A stretch of DNA of 64,000 bases, from the NCBI GenBank assembly GCA_022376925.1, contig JAIOJX010000026.1:257483330-257547329 (forward strand). The letters run 5' to 3'. The DNA is from Tragulus kanchil. Taxonomy: Eukaryota; Chordata; Mammalia; Artiodactyla; Tragulidae. The translations under genes and the position numbers were made by a program. Below the pieces are notes generated by a model that saw only the letters and a list, made by a program, of their open reading frames with translations, ran no database searches and was not told the DNA's origin. Each line of letters opens with the position of its first letter. The first letter of the stretch is position 1. This document shows positions 35,811-46,959 of this stretch, one piece after another.

Positions 35811-36139
35811 GGGCTTTCTTGGTGGTTCAATGGTTAAATAATCTGCCTTGCAATACAGAGGACACCAGTTGGATCCCTGATCTGGGAAAATTCCACATGC
35901 CATGGAGCAACTAGGCCCTTACATCACAACTACTTGAGCCAGTGCTCTGCAGCCTGTGAGCTGCAACTACTGAGCCTATGTGCCTAGAGCCCATGTTCCA
36001 CAACAAGAGAAACCATTGCAATGAGAAAGCCTATGCACTGCATCTACAGAGTAGTTCCCGCTCTCCACAACTAGAGAAACCCTGTGTATAGCAACCAAGA
36101 CTCAGTGCAGCCAAATTATTATCTTTTAAAAAATAAAAG
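35811..36139 (+). mobile_element. CHR-type long SINE
   Basis: 'gggctttcttggtggttcaa', 'ttggatccctgatctgggaa', 'catgccatggagcaactagg', 'gagctgcaactactgagcc', 'caacaagagaaaccattgca', 'agcaaccaagactcagtgca', then an A-rich tail. Ends with 'aataaaggcat' (36140-36150) against 'aataaagacat' just upstream, a likely target duplication with one mismatch. Confidence 0.88.
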
Positions 36140-36739
36140 AATAAAGGCATTAACTATAGCAGACAAGAAGGAGAATACCTAAAGGCATAATTGGCAAGAT
36201 TATTGGAAAGATGACCTACTAGGTTATTGTTCCCATCTCCAATTCTAGTTTATCAAGAAAGATTTTCATACTAAAACTAGAAGAATATTCCATGTGTCAA
36301 GCATTTCTTTTTTGTGTACAGCTGACATGTTTCTCCAAAAGTACACCAACAATATAGACAATCAACTTTTATTCCTTACTAGTCTCCTAGGAAACCACTA
36401 CAGTTTCAGAAATGTCCAAAAGAGTGAAAGAAAAGGGGTAACCAATTCTACCATTTTAATGTCTAAAAAATAGGCAGTTTTAGCATTATTTAATTTCTAA
36501 AAGCTAGATATGTATACTCATTACTGGAGGGCCACCTCAAAAATTCTCCTATAAGGGAGAATATTTTATTTAACTTGGTAAGTTTGATTTTCATGGGAAA
36601 AAAAAGGAAAGATGTAGAAAAGTCTTGACTGCTCAGATGTGAAATATGGTAGCCCTTAATTTTATACAAATATGCAGCGGCAGTTTTGCTTATGTCTAAC
36701 CTCTTCTCAGCAACATTCTTTTTCCTGCTACTATTTAGC

Positions 36740-36928
36740 AACTTCCCAGGTGGCACAGTGGTAAAGAATCTGCCTGCAAATACAGAAGACACAAGAGATA
36801 CAGGCTCAATCCCTGGGTCAGGAAGATCTCTTGGACTAGGAAATGGCAACCTACTCCAGTAATCTTGCCTGGAAGGCTACGGTCCATGGGGTTGCAAAGA
36901 GTAGGACACAACTGAGCATGCATGCACT
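36740..36928 (+). mobile_element. Bov-tA SINE
   Basis: 'aacttcccaggtggcacagt', 'ggctcaatccctgggtcagg', 'ctactccagtaatcttgcct', 'ctacggtccatggggttgca', 'ggacacaactgagca'. Copy at 37887-38075. Confidence 0.9.
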
Positions 36929-37265
36929 CATGCACTATTAAGTAACATAAGCACTGTTTTTCTTTGTAAAATCCACTCTTTCATAATTGTATCTCCTAAA
37001 CAGATAGTTTATTAATAGATTTCCTAGTATAACCAAAACCTTGTTTGTTGACTCTCTTGACTCTAAATCTATAATTCCTTCTAAATAGTTCCTCTAAATT
37101 CTCAGTGAGAAGGAAAAGTGCCTAGCAGTCCCAAAGAAAAAAGTGTCTCCTAAGTAATATTCCAAACACATACACGAAAGATTAGAAAGTAGTGAACGCC
37201 CTATCAGGACATACAAATGAGCCTTAGGTACCCTCCCTTTCTAATTTGCTTTCCTCTGCTGCTGT

Positions 37266-37456
37266 TGTGTAGTCACTTCAGTTGGGTCCTACTCTGTGTG
37301 ACCCCATGGACTGCAGCCCATCAGGCTCCTCTGTCCATACAGATTCTCCAGTGGGTAGCCATGCCCTCCTCCAGACGGATCCTCCCAATCCAGGGATGGA
37401 ACCCATATGTCCTGCATTTCAGGCAGATTCCTCAACACTGAGTCATCAGGGACCCC
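37266..37456 (-). mobile_element. Bov-tA SINE (antisense), first of three copies
   Basis: 'gtgtgaccccatggactgca', 'ggctcctctgtccatacaga', 'cagggatggaacccatatgt', 'tcatcagggacccc'. The next copies at 38413 and 39491 show that a second Bov-tA fragment follows directly. Confidence 0.88.
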
Positions 37457-37886
37457 ACAGACTAGCTGACGTCATGTTTCTCCAAAAGTACACCAACAAT
37501 ATAGACAATCAACTTTTATTCCTTACTAGTCTCCTAGGAAACCACTACAGTTTCAGAAATGTCCAAAAGAGTGAAAGAAAAGGGGTAACCAATTCTACCA
37601 TTTTAATGTCTAAAAAATAGGCAGTTTTAGCATTATTTAATTTCTAAAAGCTAGATATGTATACTCATTACTGGAGGGCCACCTCAAAAATTCTCCTATA
37701 AGGGAGAATATTTTATTTAACTTGGTAAGTTTGATTTTCATGGGAAAAAAAAGGAAAGATGTAGAAAAGTCTTGACTGCTCAGATGTGAAATATGGTAGC
37801 CCTTAATTTTATACAAATATGCAGCGGCAGTTTTGCTTATGTCTAACCTCTTCTCAGCAACATTCTTTTTCCTGCTACTATTTAGC

Positions 37887-38075
37887 AACTTCCCAGGTGG
37901 CACAGTGGTAAAGAATCTGCCTGCAAATACAGAAGACACAAGAGATACAGGCTCAATCCCTGGGTCAGGAAGATCTCTTGGACTAGGAAATGGCAACCTA
38001 CTCCAGTAATCTTGCCTGGAAGGCTACGGTCCATGGGGTTGCAAAGAGTAGGACACAACTGAGCATGCATGCACT
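37887..38075 (+). mobile_element. Bov-tA SINE (duplicate copy)
   Basis: Second copy of 36740-36928, from duplication 15. Confidence 0.9.
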
Positions 38076-38412
38076 CATGCACTATTAAGTAACATAAGCA
38101 CTGTTTTTCTTTGTAAAATCCACTCTTTCATAATTGTATCTCCTAAACAGATAGTTTATTAATAGATTTCCTAGTATAACCAAAACCTTGTTTGTTGACT
38201 CTCTTGACTCTAAATCTATAATTCCTTCTAAATAGTTCCTCTAAATTCTCAGTGAGAAGGAAAAGTGCCTAGCAGTCCCAAAGAAAAAAGTGTCTCCTAA
38301 GTAATATTCCAAACACATACACGAAAGATTAGAAAGTAGTGAACGCCCTATCAGGACATACAAATGAGCCTTAGGTACCCTCCCTTTCTAATTTGCTTTC
38401 CTCTGCTGCTGT

Positions 38413-38688
38413 TGTGTAGTCACTTCAGTTGGGTCCTACTCTGTGTGACCCCATGGACTGCAGCCCATCAGGCTCCTCTGTCCATACAGATTCTCCAGTG
38501 GGTAGCCATGCCCTCCTCCAGAGGGATCCTCCCAATCCAGGGATGGAACCCATATGTCCTGCATTTCAGGCAGATTCCTCAACACTGAGTCATCAGGGAC
38601 CCCACAGACTGTAGCTCGCCAGGCTTCTCCATCCATGGAAATTTCCAGGCAAGAATACTGGAGTGGGTTGCCATTTCCTTCTCCATGC
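38413..38688 (-). mobile_element. Two adjoining antisense Bov-tA SINEs
   Basis: 38413-38603 is the SINE described at 37266. 38604-38688 is a further Bov-tA fragment ('tgtagctcgccaggcttctc', 'gcaagaatactggagtgggt', 'tgccatttccttctcc'). Confidence 0.88.
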
Positions 38689-39490
38689 TGTCCTTTGGCT
38701 ATGGCTATTTGAGCAGTAGCCAACCAGTGTCCCATCCCTAGGCTTATTTACTAGGCCTTGTGTACTTCCATTATCATCATCTAGTTGTTCCTATAACATA
38801 TAGTTTTTTCAGGTAGCAATAACTTCTGTGAGATAAAGAATAGACAGATAGTAGACAGCTGCAGAGAGGCTTTAGACAGGACAGTTATCCTGCCAGATTC
38901 TCACTGGTGTGTGGTTGTAATGACAACAGTGGCGATCTTGTTTGACTTTCCCCACCCTACACTAGGTGAGGGCTGACAACAAGGTAGCATGCATTCCCTT
39001 CCCATCAGGGAAGCAGGAGTCCTTCTTTTATCTGTCCTATTCCAGGTAGTGCCAGAAATGGGGAGACAACACCTCCCTACTCCACACTGTGGCAGCAGCA
39101 CCTGAAAAGTGGAATTCTTTTGACTTTCTTGGCTCTCTTCCAGATATTCAGATGAAAATACAGCAACACAACTAAGCTCCTATAGTAGCAGCAGTGGCAG
39201 CAAAGGGAACTCTGGAGGCCCTCAAACTCTTTTGTCTTGTTGTTTTACCACAACAAAAATTAACAATCCTCTGAGGAACTCAATAAAATAATTGAAAGAA
39301 TTAGTACTCTCTTGACTCTAAATTTCTCAGTGAGAAGGAAAAGTGCCTAGCAGTCCCAAAGAAAAAAGTGTCTCCTAAGTAATATTCCAAACACATACAC
39401 GAAAGATTAGAAAGTAGTGAACGCCCTATCAGGACATACAAATGAGCCTTAGGTACCCTCCCTTTCTAATTTGCTTTCCTCTGCTGCTGT

Positions 39491-39766
39491 TGTGTAGTCA
39501 CTTCAGTTGGGTCCTACTCTGTGTGACCCCATGGACTGCAGCCCATCAGGCTCCTCTGTCCATACAGATTCTCCAGTGGGTAGCCATGCCCTCCTCCAGA
39601 GGGATCCTCCCAATCCAGGGATGGAACCCATATGTCCTGCATTTCAGGCAGATTCCTCAACACTGAGTCATCAGGGACCCCACAGACTGTAGCTCGCCAG
39701 GCTTCTCCATCCATGGAAATTTCCAGGCAAGAATACTGGAGTGGGTTGCCATTTCCTTCTCCATGC
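39491..39766 (-). mobile_element. Two adjoining antisense Bov-tA SINEs (duplicate copy)
   Basis: Third copy of the SINE and second copy of the adjoining fragment, from duplication 16. Confidence 0.88.
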
Positions 39767-40385
39767 TGTCCTTTGGCTATGGCTATTTGAGCAGTAGCCA
39801 ACCAGTGTCCCATCCCTAGGCTTATTTACTAGGCCTTGTGTACTTCCATTATCATCATCTAGTTGTTCCTATAACATATAGTTTTTTCAGGTAGCAATAA
39901 CTTCTGTGAGATAAAGAATAGACAGATAGTAGACAGCTGCAGAGAGGCTTTAGACAGGACAGTTATCCTGCCAGATTCTCACTGGTGTGTGGTTGTAATG
40001 ACAACAGTGGCGATCTTGTTTGACTTTCCCCACCCTACACTAGGTGAGGGCTGACAACAAGGTAGCATGCATTCCCTTCCCATCAGGGAAGCAGGAGTCC
40101 TTCTTTTATCTGTCCTATTCCAGGTAGTGCCAGAAATGGGGAGACAACACCTCCCTACTCCACACTGTGGCAGCAGCACCTGAAAAGTGGAATTCTTTTG
40201 ACTTTCTTGGCTCTCTTCCAGATATTCAGATGAAAATACAGCAACACAACTAAGCTCCTATAGTAGCAGCAGTGGCAGCAAAGGGAACTCTGGAGGCCCT
40301 CAAACTCTTTTGTCTTGTTGTTTTACCACAACAAAAATTAACAATCCTCTGAGGAACTCAATAAAATAATTGAAAGAATTAGTAC
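39767..40385. other. Unrecognised DNA
   Basis: Second copy of 38689-39307. No gene or repeat recognised. An open Ser/Gly-rich stretch after a pyrimidine-AG near 40219 is noted under rejected items. Confidence 0.5.
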
Positions 40386-40970
40386 ACCTGAAGATAGAAC
40401 CATAAAATTATCCATATTGAGGTGTACAAGAAAATAACATTTTTTTTTAAATGAACAGATCCTCAGCTACCTGTAAGACAAAATCAAAATGTCTGGCATT
40501 CATGTCATAAGAGACCAAGAAGGGAAGGAGAAATCGTTTGGTACAGAAAATATACTTGAAGAAACAGTGGCTGAAAATTTTCCAAACTGAGTTACAGACA
40601 CAAATTTACATATCCAAAAAACTCTGCAAACCCTAAACCAGAAACAGAATAGACACAAATAAAATTTAAAAGTAGTCAGAGAGAAAGAACACATTACTGA
40701 AAAAAGGAAAAATGATTGGAATGACTATGGATTTCTCATTAGAAACACTGAGGTCATTAGACAATGGAACAGCATTTAGAAAGTGATGAGAGGAAGAAAC
40801 TGTCAATCTAGAGTCTATACCCAATGAAGATATCCTTCAGAAATGAAAACAAAAACTTTCAGATGAGGAAAATCCAAGAGGCTTTGTCAATAGTAAATCT
40901 GCTTTAAAAGGAATGCTAAGAAATTCTCCAAATGGAAAGGAAATAAGAGGAGAGGGAAAATAGAAATATC
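40386..40970 (+). mobile_element. Old L1 (L1M) ORF1 remnant
   Basis: Sense L1 ORF1-type sequence: 'gctgaaaattttccaaactg', 'gaaagaacacattac', 'gatttctcattagaaaca', 'agacaatggaacagcattta', 'gtcaatctagagtctatacc', 'gatatccttcagaaatgaaa', 'ttaaaaggaatgctaag'. Highly diverged with many stops. It is the target into which the younger L1 at 40988 inserted. Confidence 0.75.
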
Positions 40971-41098
40971 AGGATTGAAACAAGAGAGAGACTAAGATTG
41001 CAGAGCAGAAGGACATGCACTCGTCCGCTCCTGCAAGAATGCCAGAATTGCAACCAGTTGCTGAAAAACCATAGGCAGGAGGAGGTTGGATCCAACCA

Positions 41099-41117
41099 AA
41101 AAAAAAAAAAAAAAATA
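41099..41117. repeat. A-run in L1 5' UTR
   Basis: A-homopolymer of about 19 bases within the L1 5' UTR. Confidence 0.85.
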
Positions 41118-41621
41118 CCCCACATCCAAGAACAAAGGAGAAACCACAACAAGACAGCTCCATTCTCTCCATTCCCTTTCCTTCCCATCAAGCCCAGGGG
41201 CATCGGCGAGGGAGCACTAACTCCAAGACCCTACACTACCAGAGAACATCTAACGCTAGAGAGCATTAAAGAGCAAAAGCTCCTACAAAGGCAAGCACTT
41301 GTATGCAAGACCTGGCATCACTCAACCACCAGCAGCACCCTGAGTAAGACACCTCATCCAAACAACAAACAAGACAAGAATTCAAAACCAATGACCTGCA
41401 GACCTACCTCAAGCCTGCCAGTGAGAGGGAAAAAATAAAAATAAAAACTCACCTCCTCCCACACCCTACAAGAAGCTTACACAAACCACTGGAACCTTAC
41501 AAGGGCAGAAACCAAAAGCAAGAAGGAATTCAACCTCAAAGACTGGAAAAAGCAGACCTCAAACACAGCAAGCTTAAAAATTAATAATAATAATGAAAAC
41601 ACAGAGAAATACTGAACAAAA

Positions 41622-42760
41622 ATGAAGGAACAATCTAGAAACACACAAGTTCAAATAAACAAAAAGGAATTAGACAAACTTTATGAAAGAGAATTTAGAA
41701 TACAAATAGTAGAGATGATTCAAAACCTCAAAAATAGAATATTAGAGAAAATGCAAGAATCAACTAACACACTGAACAAAGAAATACAAGAACTTAAAAA
41801 TAAACAAATGGAGACAAACAACTCAATTGCTGAACTTAAAAAACACTCTAGAAGGAATCAAGAGCAGAATATCTGAGGCAGAAGAAAGGATAAATGAGCT
41901 GGAGAACAGAATACTGGAAAGAACTGATGAAGAACAGAATAAACCTCAAAGAATGAAAAGAGTTGAGGATAATCTCAGAGACGTCTAGGATAATAGCAAA
42001 CACACCAACATTCAAATTATAGGGATTCTAGACGAAGAAGAAAAAAAGAAAAGTTATGGAAAATTTTTGAAGAGATTATAGTTGAAAACTTCTCCAACAT
42101 AGGAAAGGAAATAGTCAATCGAGCCCAAGAAGCACAAAGAGTCTCATACAGGATAAACCCTAGGAGAAACACACCAAGACTCATACTAATTAAGCTAACA
42201 CAAATAAACACAAAGAATATTAAAAGCAGCAAGCGAAAAGCAATAAATGACATACAAGGGAAACCCCATACATTTAACAGGTGATCTTTCAGCAGAAACT
42301 CTGCAGGCCAGAAGGGAATGCCAAGACATATTTAAAGTAGTGAAAGAGAAAATTCTATAGCCAAGATTACTCCACCCATCAAGGATCTCATTCAAAATTG
42401 ATGGAGAAATCAACAGCTTTACAGACAAGCGGGCTTCCCTGGTGGTCCAATGGTTAAGGACACCGCCTCGCAGTGCAAGGGGGACCAGTTTGGTCCCTGG
42501 CCTAGGAAGATTCCATGTGCTGTGGAGCAGCAATGATGTGTCCAACTACCAAGTCGGAGCTCTGGAGCGCATGCGCCCAGAGCCAGTGCTCTGCAGCGAC
42601 AGAGACCACTGCGATGAGAGGCCCACACAGGCCAAAGAGCAAAGATGGATGAAAATGGATGGGTGAAACACCAATAAAAGTGGCCCCAAAAAAGAGAATT
42701 TAGTACCACCAAACCAGCCTTACAACAAACTTTAAAGGGACTTATATAGTCAGAAAATAC
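41622..42760 (+). pseudogene. L1 ORF1 pseudogene
   Basis: ORF1 encodes the L1 RNA-binding protein with a coiled coil, an RRM and a C-terminal domain. The first 80 or so codons are open and coiled-coil-like ('EIQELKNKQMETNNSIAELK'). A frameshift in an A-run near 41840 moves the frame to 'SEAEERINELENRI'. A TGG-to-TAG type stop follows near 41987, and further stops lie in the RRM region. 'GDLSAETLQARREWQDIFK' near 42283-42335 matches the conserved ORF1 C-terminal part. A SINE at 42429 interrupts the tail. Not functional. Confidence 0.83.
42429..42700 (+). mobile_element. CHR-type SINE nested in L1
   Basis: 'gggcttccctggtggtccaa', 'cagtgcaagggggaccagtt', 'ggagcgcatgcgcccagagc', 'gaccactgcgatgagaggcc', 'aaagatggatgaaaatggat'. 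Inserted into L1 ORF1 between 'acagacaag' and 'gagaatttag'. Little diverged. Copy at 43464-43738. Confidence 0.9.
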
Positions 42761-42803
42761 AAGAGAAGAAAAAGATGTACAAAACTAACCTCAAACATTT
42801 AAG

Positions 42804-43280
42804 ATGGCAATGGGAGCATTTGTATCAGTAATTACCTTAAATGTAAATGAACTAAATGCTCCAACCAAAAGACACAAACTAGCTGAATGGATACAAAAAC
42901 AAGACCTGTACACGTGCTGTTTAAAGAAACCCACTTCAGATCAAAAGATACATATAGACTGAAAGTGAGACTATGGAAAAATATATTCCATGCAAATGGA
43001 AATCAAAAGAAAGCTGGAGTAGCAATCCTCATATCAGACAAAATAGACCTTAAAATAAAGAAAATTATAAGAGACAAGGCAGGATAGTATATAATGATCA
43101 AGGGATCAATTCAAGAGGAAGACATAAATTATAAATATCCATGCACCCAATTCAGGAGCCCCTCAATACATAAGGAAGACACTATCAGACATAAAAGGAG
43201 AAACTGATAGTAACACAATAATAGTAGGAAACTTTAACAGCCCACTTACACCAATGGGCAGATCATTAAAACAGAAAATT
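42804..43280 (+). pseudogene. L1 ORF2 endonuclease-domain fragment
   Basis: ORF2 encodes an AP-like endonuclease and reverse transcriptase. The start 'MAMGAFVSVITLNVNELNAP' and 'KRHKLAEWIQKQD' match the N-terminal endonuclease region. A one-base deletion near 42921 shifts the frame; 'KETHFRSKDTYRLKV' and 'HANGNQKKAGVAILISDKID' continue in another frame, with a stop at 43085-43087. The stretch is repeated at 43843-44320, and the true continuation runs to 44377, where the element ends. Confidence 0.87.
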
Positions 43281-43463
43281 AATGACATACAAGGGAAACC
43301 CCATACATTTAACAGGTGATCTTTCAGCAGAAACTCTGCAGGCCAGAAGGGAATGCCAAGACATATTTAAAGTAGTGAAAGAGAAAATTCTATAGCCAAG
43401 ATTACTCCACCCATCAAGGATCTCATTCAAAATTGATGGAGAAATCAACAGCTTTACAGACAA

Positions 43464-43738
43464 GCGGGCTTCCCTGGTGGTCCAATGGTTAAGGACACCG
43501 CCTCGCAGTGCAAGGGGGACCAGTTTGGTCCCTGGCCTAGGAAGATTCCATGTGCTGTGGAGCAGCAATGATGTGTCCAACTACCAAGTCGGAGCTCTGG
43601 AGCGCATGCGCCCAGAGCCAGTGCTCTGCAGCGACAGAGACCACTGCGATGAGAGGCCCACACAGGCCAAAGAGCAAAGATGGATGAAAATGGATGGGTG
43701 AAACACCAATAAAAGTGGCCCCAAAAAAAGAGAGAATT
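43464..43738 (+). mobile_element. CHR-type SINE nested in L1 (duplicate copy)
   Basis: Second copy of 42429-42700, from duplication 17. Confidence 0.9.
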
Positions 43739-44439
43739 TAGTACCACCAAACCAGCCTTACAACAAACTTTAAAGGGACTTATATAGTCAGAAAATACAA
43801 GAGAAGAAAAAGATGTACAAAACTAACCTCAAACATTTAAGATGGCAATGGGAGCATTTGTATCAGTAATTACCTTAAATGTAAATGAACTAAATGCTCC
43901 AACCAAAAGACACAAACTAGCTGAATGGATACAAAAACAAGACCTGTACACGTGCTGTTTAAAGAAACCCACTTCAGATCAAAAGATACATATAGACTGA
44001 AAGTGAGACTATGGAAAAATATATTCCATGCAAATGGAAATCAAAAGAAAGCTGGAGTAGCAATCCTCATATCAGACAAAATAGACCTTAAAATAAAGAA
44101 AATTATAAGAGACAAGGCAGGATAGTATATAATGATCAAGGGATCAATTCAAGAGGAAGACATAAATTATAAATATCCATGCACCCAATTCAGGAGCCCC
44201 TCAATACATAAGGAAGACACTATCAGACATAAAAGGAGAAACTGATAGTAACACAATAATAGTAGGAAACTTTAACAGCCCACTTACACCAATGGGCAGA
44301 TCATTAAAACAGAAAATTAATAAGGAAATACAAGCCTTAAATGATACTTAGATGACATGGATCTCACTGATATCTTTAGGATTGAAACAAGAGATACAGA
44401 AGGGATGAATGATCTAGATAAATAAAATACGTAGGGTAC

Positions 44440-45000
44440 TCAAACTACATTTTTTAATCAGTGATAGTTGACCTGAAACTTAATGAAGCAAAGGTGTGAA
44501 GCCTAGAGATATGAGAGCAGTGCACATTCCAAGCAGAGGGAATAATAAGAGCAATGGACCTAGCTGGAGTGTTTTTGAGAAGCTAAAATGAAGCCAGTGG
44601 GGCACAAAGTGGAAAAGGTAGTAAGAAATAAATCATAAGATGTAGCCAGCAGTTTTTCTCATTAATTTAGATTATCTTTTTGGAAGGTAGAATCTTTTAA
44701 GACACTGTAAGAATTTTGGATCTATTATAAATATAAAAAGAAGCTTTTGAAAAGTCTTATATAGAGGAAGGACATGATTTAATATTCCCCTCTGGCTGCT
44801 ATATGAAGAACAGACTGCAGAGGGGCAAGGGTAAAAGCAGAGATAACAGCTAGGAGCATTGTAGAGGCCGAAGTAAGGTCCATGGTGGACTGGACTATGC
44901 TTATAACATTGGAATGGCTGGTTGGGATATATTTTAAAGGCTGAATTTGACAGGATTTAATTATAGATTAGACTGAGACATAAGTGGGGAAAAGTCTAAG
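44440..45000 (+). mobile_element. Probable ancient interspersed repeat, family not named
   Basis: Pieces such as 'gaagccagtggggca', 'ggacatgatttaatattccc', 'ctctggctgctatatgaag', 'ctgcagaggggcaagggtaa' and 'catggtggactggactatgc' follow the order of a widespread old mammalian repeat whose name I cannot assign from memory. Confidence 0.4.
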
Positions 45001-45507
45001 ATGCTTGGTCTAGAAAGTTAGGCCAAAAATACCTTAAAGAGAAAAGATTTCTGGGATGTTATCGATATCAATAATTCATATTTGGACATACAGGTTTGAG
45101 GTACACAGTAGATATATAAGGGGAGATATCACTTAAACAGCTGAACACAGGACTCTGGAATTCAAGAACTAGTTCAGGCCAGGAAGAAAAATCTGGTAAT
45201 TGTCAGTATATAAGAAAAGTTTAGATCAAATGGTAAGATTTCCTATCTCGTAACTATGAAAAGAATGCTGAGGCCTAGGCCCTCTAAGTGGTATAGGTTA
45301 GAGGATTAAGACATCCAGCTTTCTGCTTGGTTATCAAATGTGTTCAAGATGTAAGAAAGTGGTCAATTTAAACTCACAGCAACAATAAGAGCAAATATCA
45401 CATGAATAGCTAAGAAGTGAGCATAAAAATAGAACAGAGTAAATGGCCTACATAGACTTAACTCTTGATTATAACAACTTCACAAGTTACCTTAAAATGT
45501 GTCTACA

Positions 45508-45850
45508 GATTTTTCCCAGGTGGCACAGTGGATAGGAATCTGCCTGTCAATTCAGGTTGACATGGGTTCGATTGCTGGTCCAGGATGATCCCACATGGCT
45601 CAGAGCAACTGGGCCAATGCATCACAACTACTCTCCCCACACTCTAGGGTCCACTAGCCACATCTTCTGAGCCTGTGTGTTGCAACTGCTGAAGCCCATG
45701 TGCCTAGAGCCCATGCTCCACAACAAGATAAGTGACTACAATGAAAAGGCCACAGAGTAGCCCCTGCTGGCTGAAAACTGAGAAAGCCTGTGCGCAACAA
45801 AGACCCAGCACAGCCAAAAGTAAATGAAATAAATAAGTCAATAAAAATTT
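45508..45850 (+). mobile_element. CHR-type long SINE with target duplication
   Basis: 'ttcccaggtggcacagtgga', 'gggttcgattgctggtccag', 'gagcctgtgtgttgcaactg', 'gcctagagcccatgctccac', 'acaaagacccagcacagcca', then an A/T tail. Flanked by tgtgtctaca at 45498-45507 and 45857-45866. Copy at 46598-46938. Confidence 0.9.
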
Positions 45851-45871
45851 TAAAACTGTGTCTACATGTTT

Positions 45872-46357
45872 TGTCCGGGACCACGGGGCAGCCCGGCCAC
45901 ATCCTATAGCCTCCTTACGTGAATGCTGCAATGCACCACTTAAGATGGCACCTAGCGAAGCCTTTCACGCATGAGCCCTGGCCGCACTTTGCAGCCTCCA
46001 GTTTAGGAGCATCGGCATGTTCGCAAAAAGATGGTGCCTGGTGGATGTAGGGGGGTGTGGTTTAAGGCATGTGCATATTGCTCTGATAGGTTGTTCCTAG
46101 TTTCCGTGCTCATGATCAGTGCATGCTTCCCTTGCGTTCCTATGGGGTCGGAAGCATGTGTGCATCTGACCTTTTACATGATTGGCTTATGAGTAGCTCC
46201 TTCCTGTTTCTGTGTAGCATAAATACCCCCTTGTTTCCACAATAATACGAGACTTGATCAGACTCCTGTCTTGTCTCCATTTCTCATGTCTCTTGTCCTC
46301 TCAATTCCCACTCCCCCGCTTTAGGGCCCGCGTTGACGAATCCTAGGTCTGCGCTGA
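45872..46357 (+). mobile_element. Solo LTR, duplicate copy truncated at junction
   Basis: Same LTR as 46960-47466, with the left atgttt flank at 45866-45871 and the right end missing. Confidence 0.82.
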
Positions 46358-46597
46358 GGGGCAATTTCCCCCGCCGTTGAGAAGTTAAAATGCTAGAGTC
46401 AAAGGGGGCCTTCTGCTTGGTTATCAAATGTGTTCAAGATGTAAGAAAGTGGTCAATTTAAACTCACAGCAACAATAAGAGCAAATATCACATGAATAGC
46501 TAAGAAGTGAGCATAAAAATAGAACAGAGTAAATGGCCTACATAGACTTAACTCTTGATTATAACAACTTCACAAGTTACCTTAAAATGTGTCTACA

Positions 46598-46938
46598 GAT
46601 TTTTCCCAGGTGGCACAGTGGATAGGAATCTGCCTGTCAATTCAGGTTGACATGGGTTCGATTGCTGGTCCAGGATGATCCCACATGGCTCAGAGCAACT
46701 GGGCCAATGCATCACAACTACTCTCCCCACACTCTAGGGTCCACTAGCCACATCTTCTGAGCCTGTGTGTTGCAACTGCTGAAGCCCATGTGCCTAGAGC
46801 CCATGCTCCACAACAAGATAAGTGACTACAATGAAAAGGCCACAGAGTAGCCCCTGCTGGCTGAAAACTGAGAAAGCCTGTGCAACAAAGACCCAGCACA
46901 GCCAAAAGTAAATGAAATAAATAAGTCAATAAAAATTT
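46598..46938 (+). mobile_element. CHR-type long SINE (duplicate copy)
   Basis: Second copy of 45508-45850, two bases shorter, from duplication 18. Confidence 0.9.
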
Positions 46939-46959
46939 TAAAACTGTGTCTACATGTTT

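Larger units (their letters stand above)
33711..35902. repeat. Direct tandem duplication 14 (~1097 bp)
   Basis: 33711-34807 abuts its copy 34808-35902, joined at a shared 'gccat'. Differences are homopolymer indels (A run near 33727/34823, T run near 33885/34977, T run near 34223). Confidence 0.93.
36326..38610. repeat. Direct duplication 15 (~1139 bp)
   Basis: 36326-37464 is repeated at 37473-38610. One substitution (37376 versus 38523, in a SINE) separates the copies. Confidence 0.93.
38197..40385. repeat. Direct duplication 16 (~1.08 kb, degraded start)
   Basis: 38247-39307 is repeated at 39325-40385. Copy 2 begins with a shortened version (39308-39324) of the sequence from about 38197, missing roughly 40 bases next to the junction. 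It overlaps duplication 15. Confidence 0.92.
42246..44320. repeat. Direct tandem duplication 17 (~1035 bp, inside L1)
   Basis: 42246-43280 abuts its copy 43281-44320. The unit lies wholly within an L1 and includes its nested SINE. One A-run indel (42691 versus 43726) separates the copies. The L1 reading order becomes continuous when one copy is removed. Confidence 0.94.
40988..44377 (+). mobile_element. L1 with complete 5' end, 3'-truncated, 17-bp target duplication
   Basis: Begins like an artiodactyl L1 5' UTR ('gagactaagattgcagagca', 'ataccccacatccaagaaca'), continues through ORF1 and the start of ORF2 (endonuclease domain), then stops at 'ctcactgatatcttt'. It has no rest of ORF2, no 3' UTR and no poly-A. 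A perfect 17-bp direct repeat aggattgaaacaagaga flanks it (40971-40987 and 44378-44394). A CHR SINE is nested in ORF1, and duplication 17 repeats about 1 kb. Without these the L1 is about 2.1 kb. Retention of the 5' end with loss of the 3' end is the reverse of the usual truncation. Confidence 0.83.

Noticed and set aside
39121..39290. Exon-like stretch: pyrimidine tract plus AG, then a Ser/Gly-rich open frame near 39141-39290
   Set aside because: Short, no donor context that I trust, no recognised protein, and present twice only because of duplication 16.
46358..46410. GC-rich spacer with a small inverted repeat (ggggcaatttccccc), possibly a regulatory hairpin
   Set aside because: It lies exactly between two copies of a duplication and matches nothing on either side, as expected for a noisy contig end.
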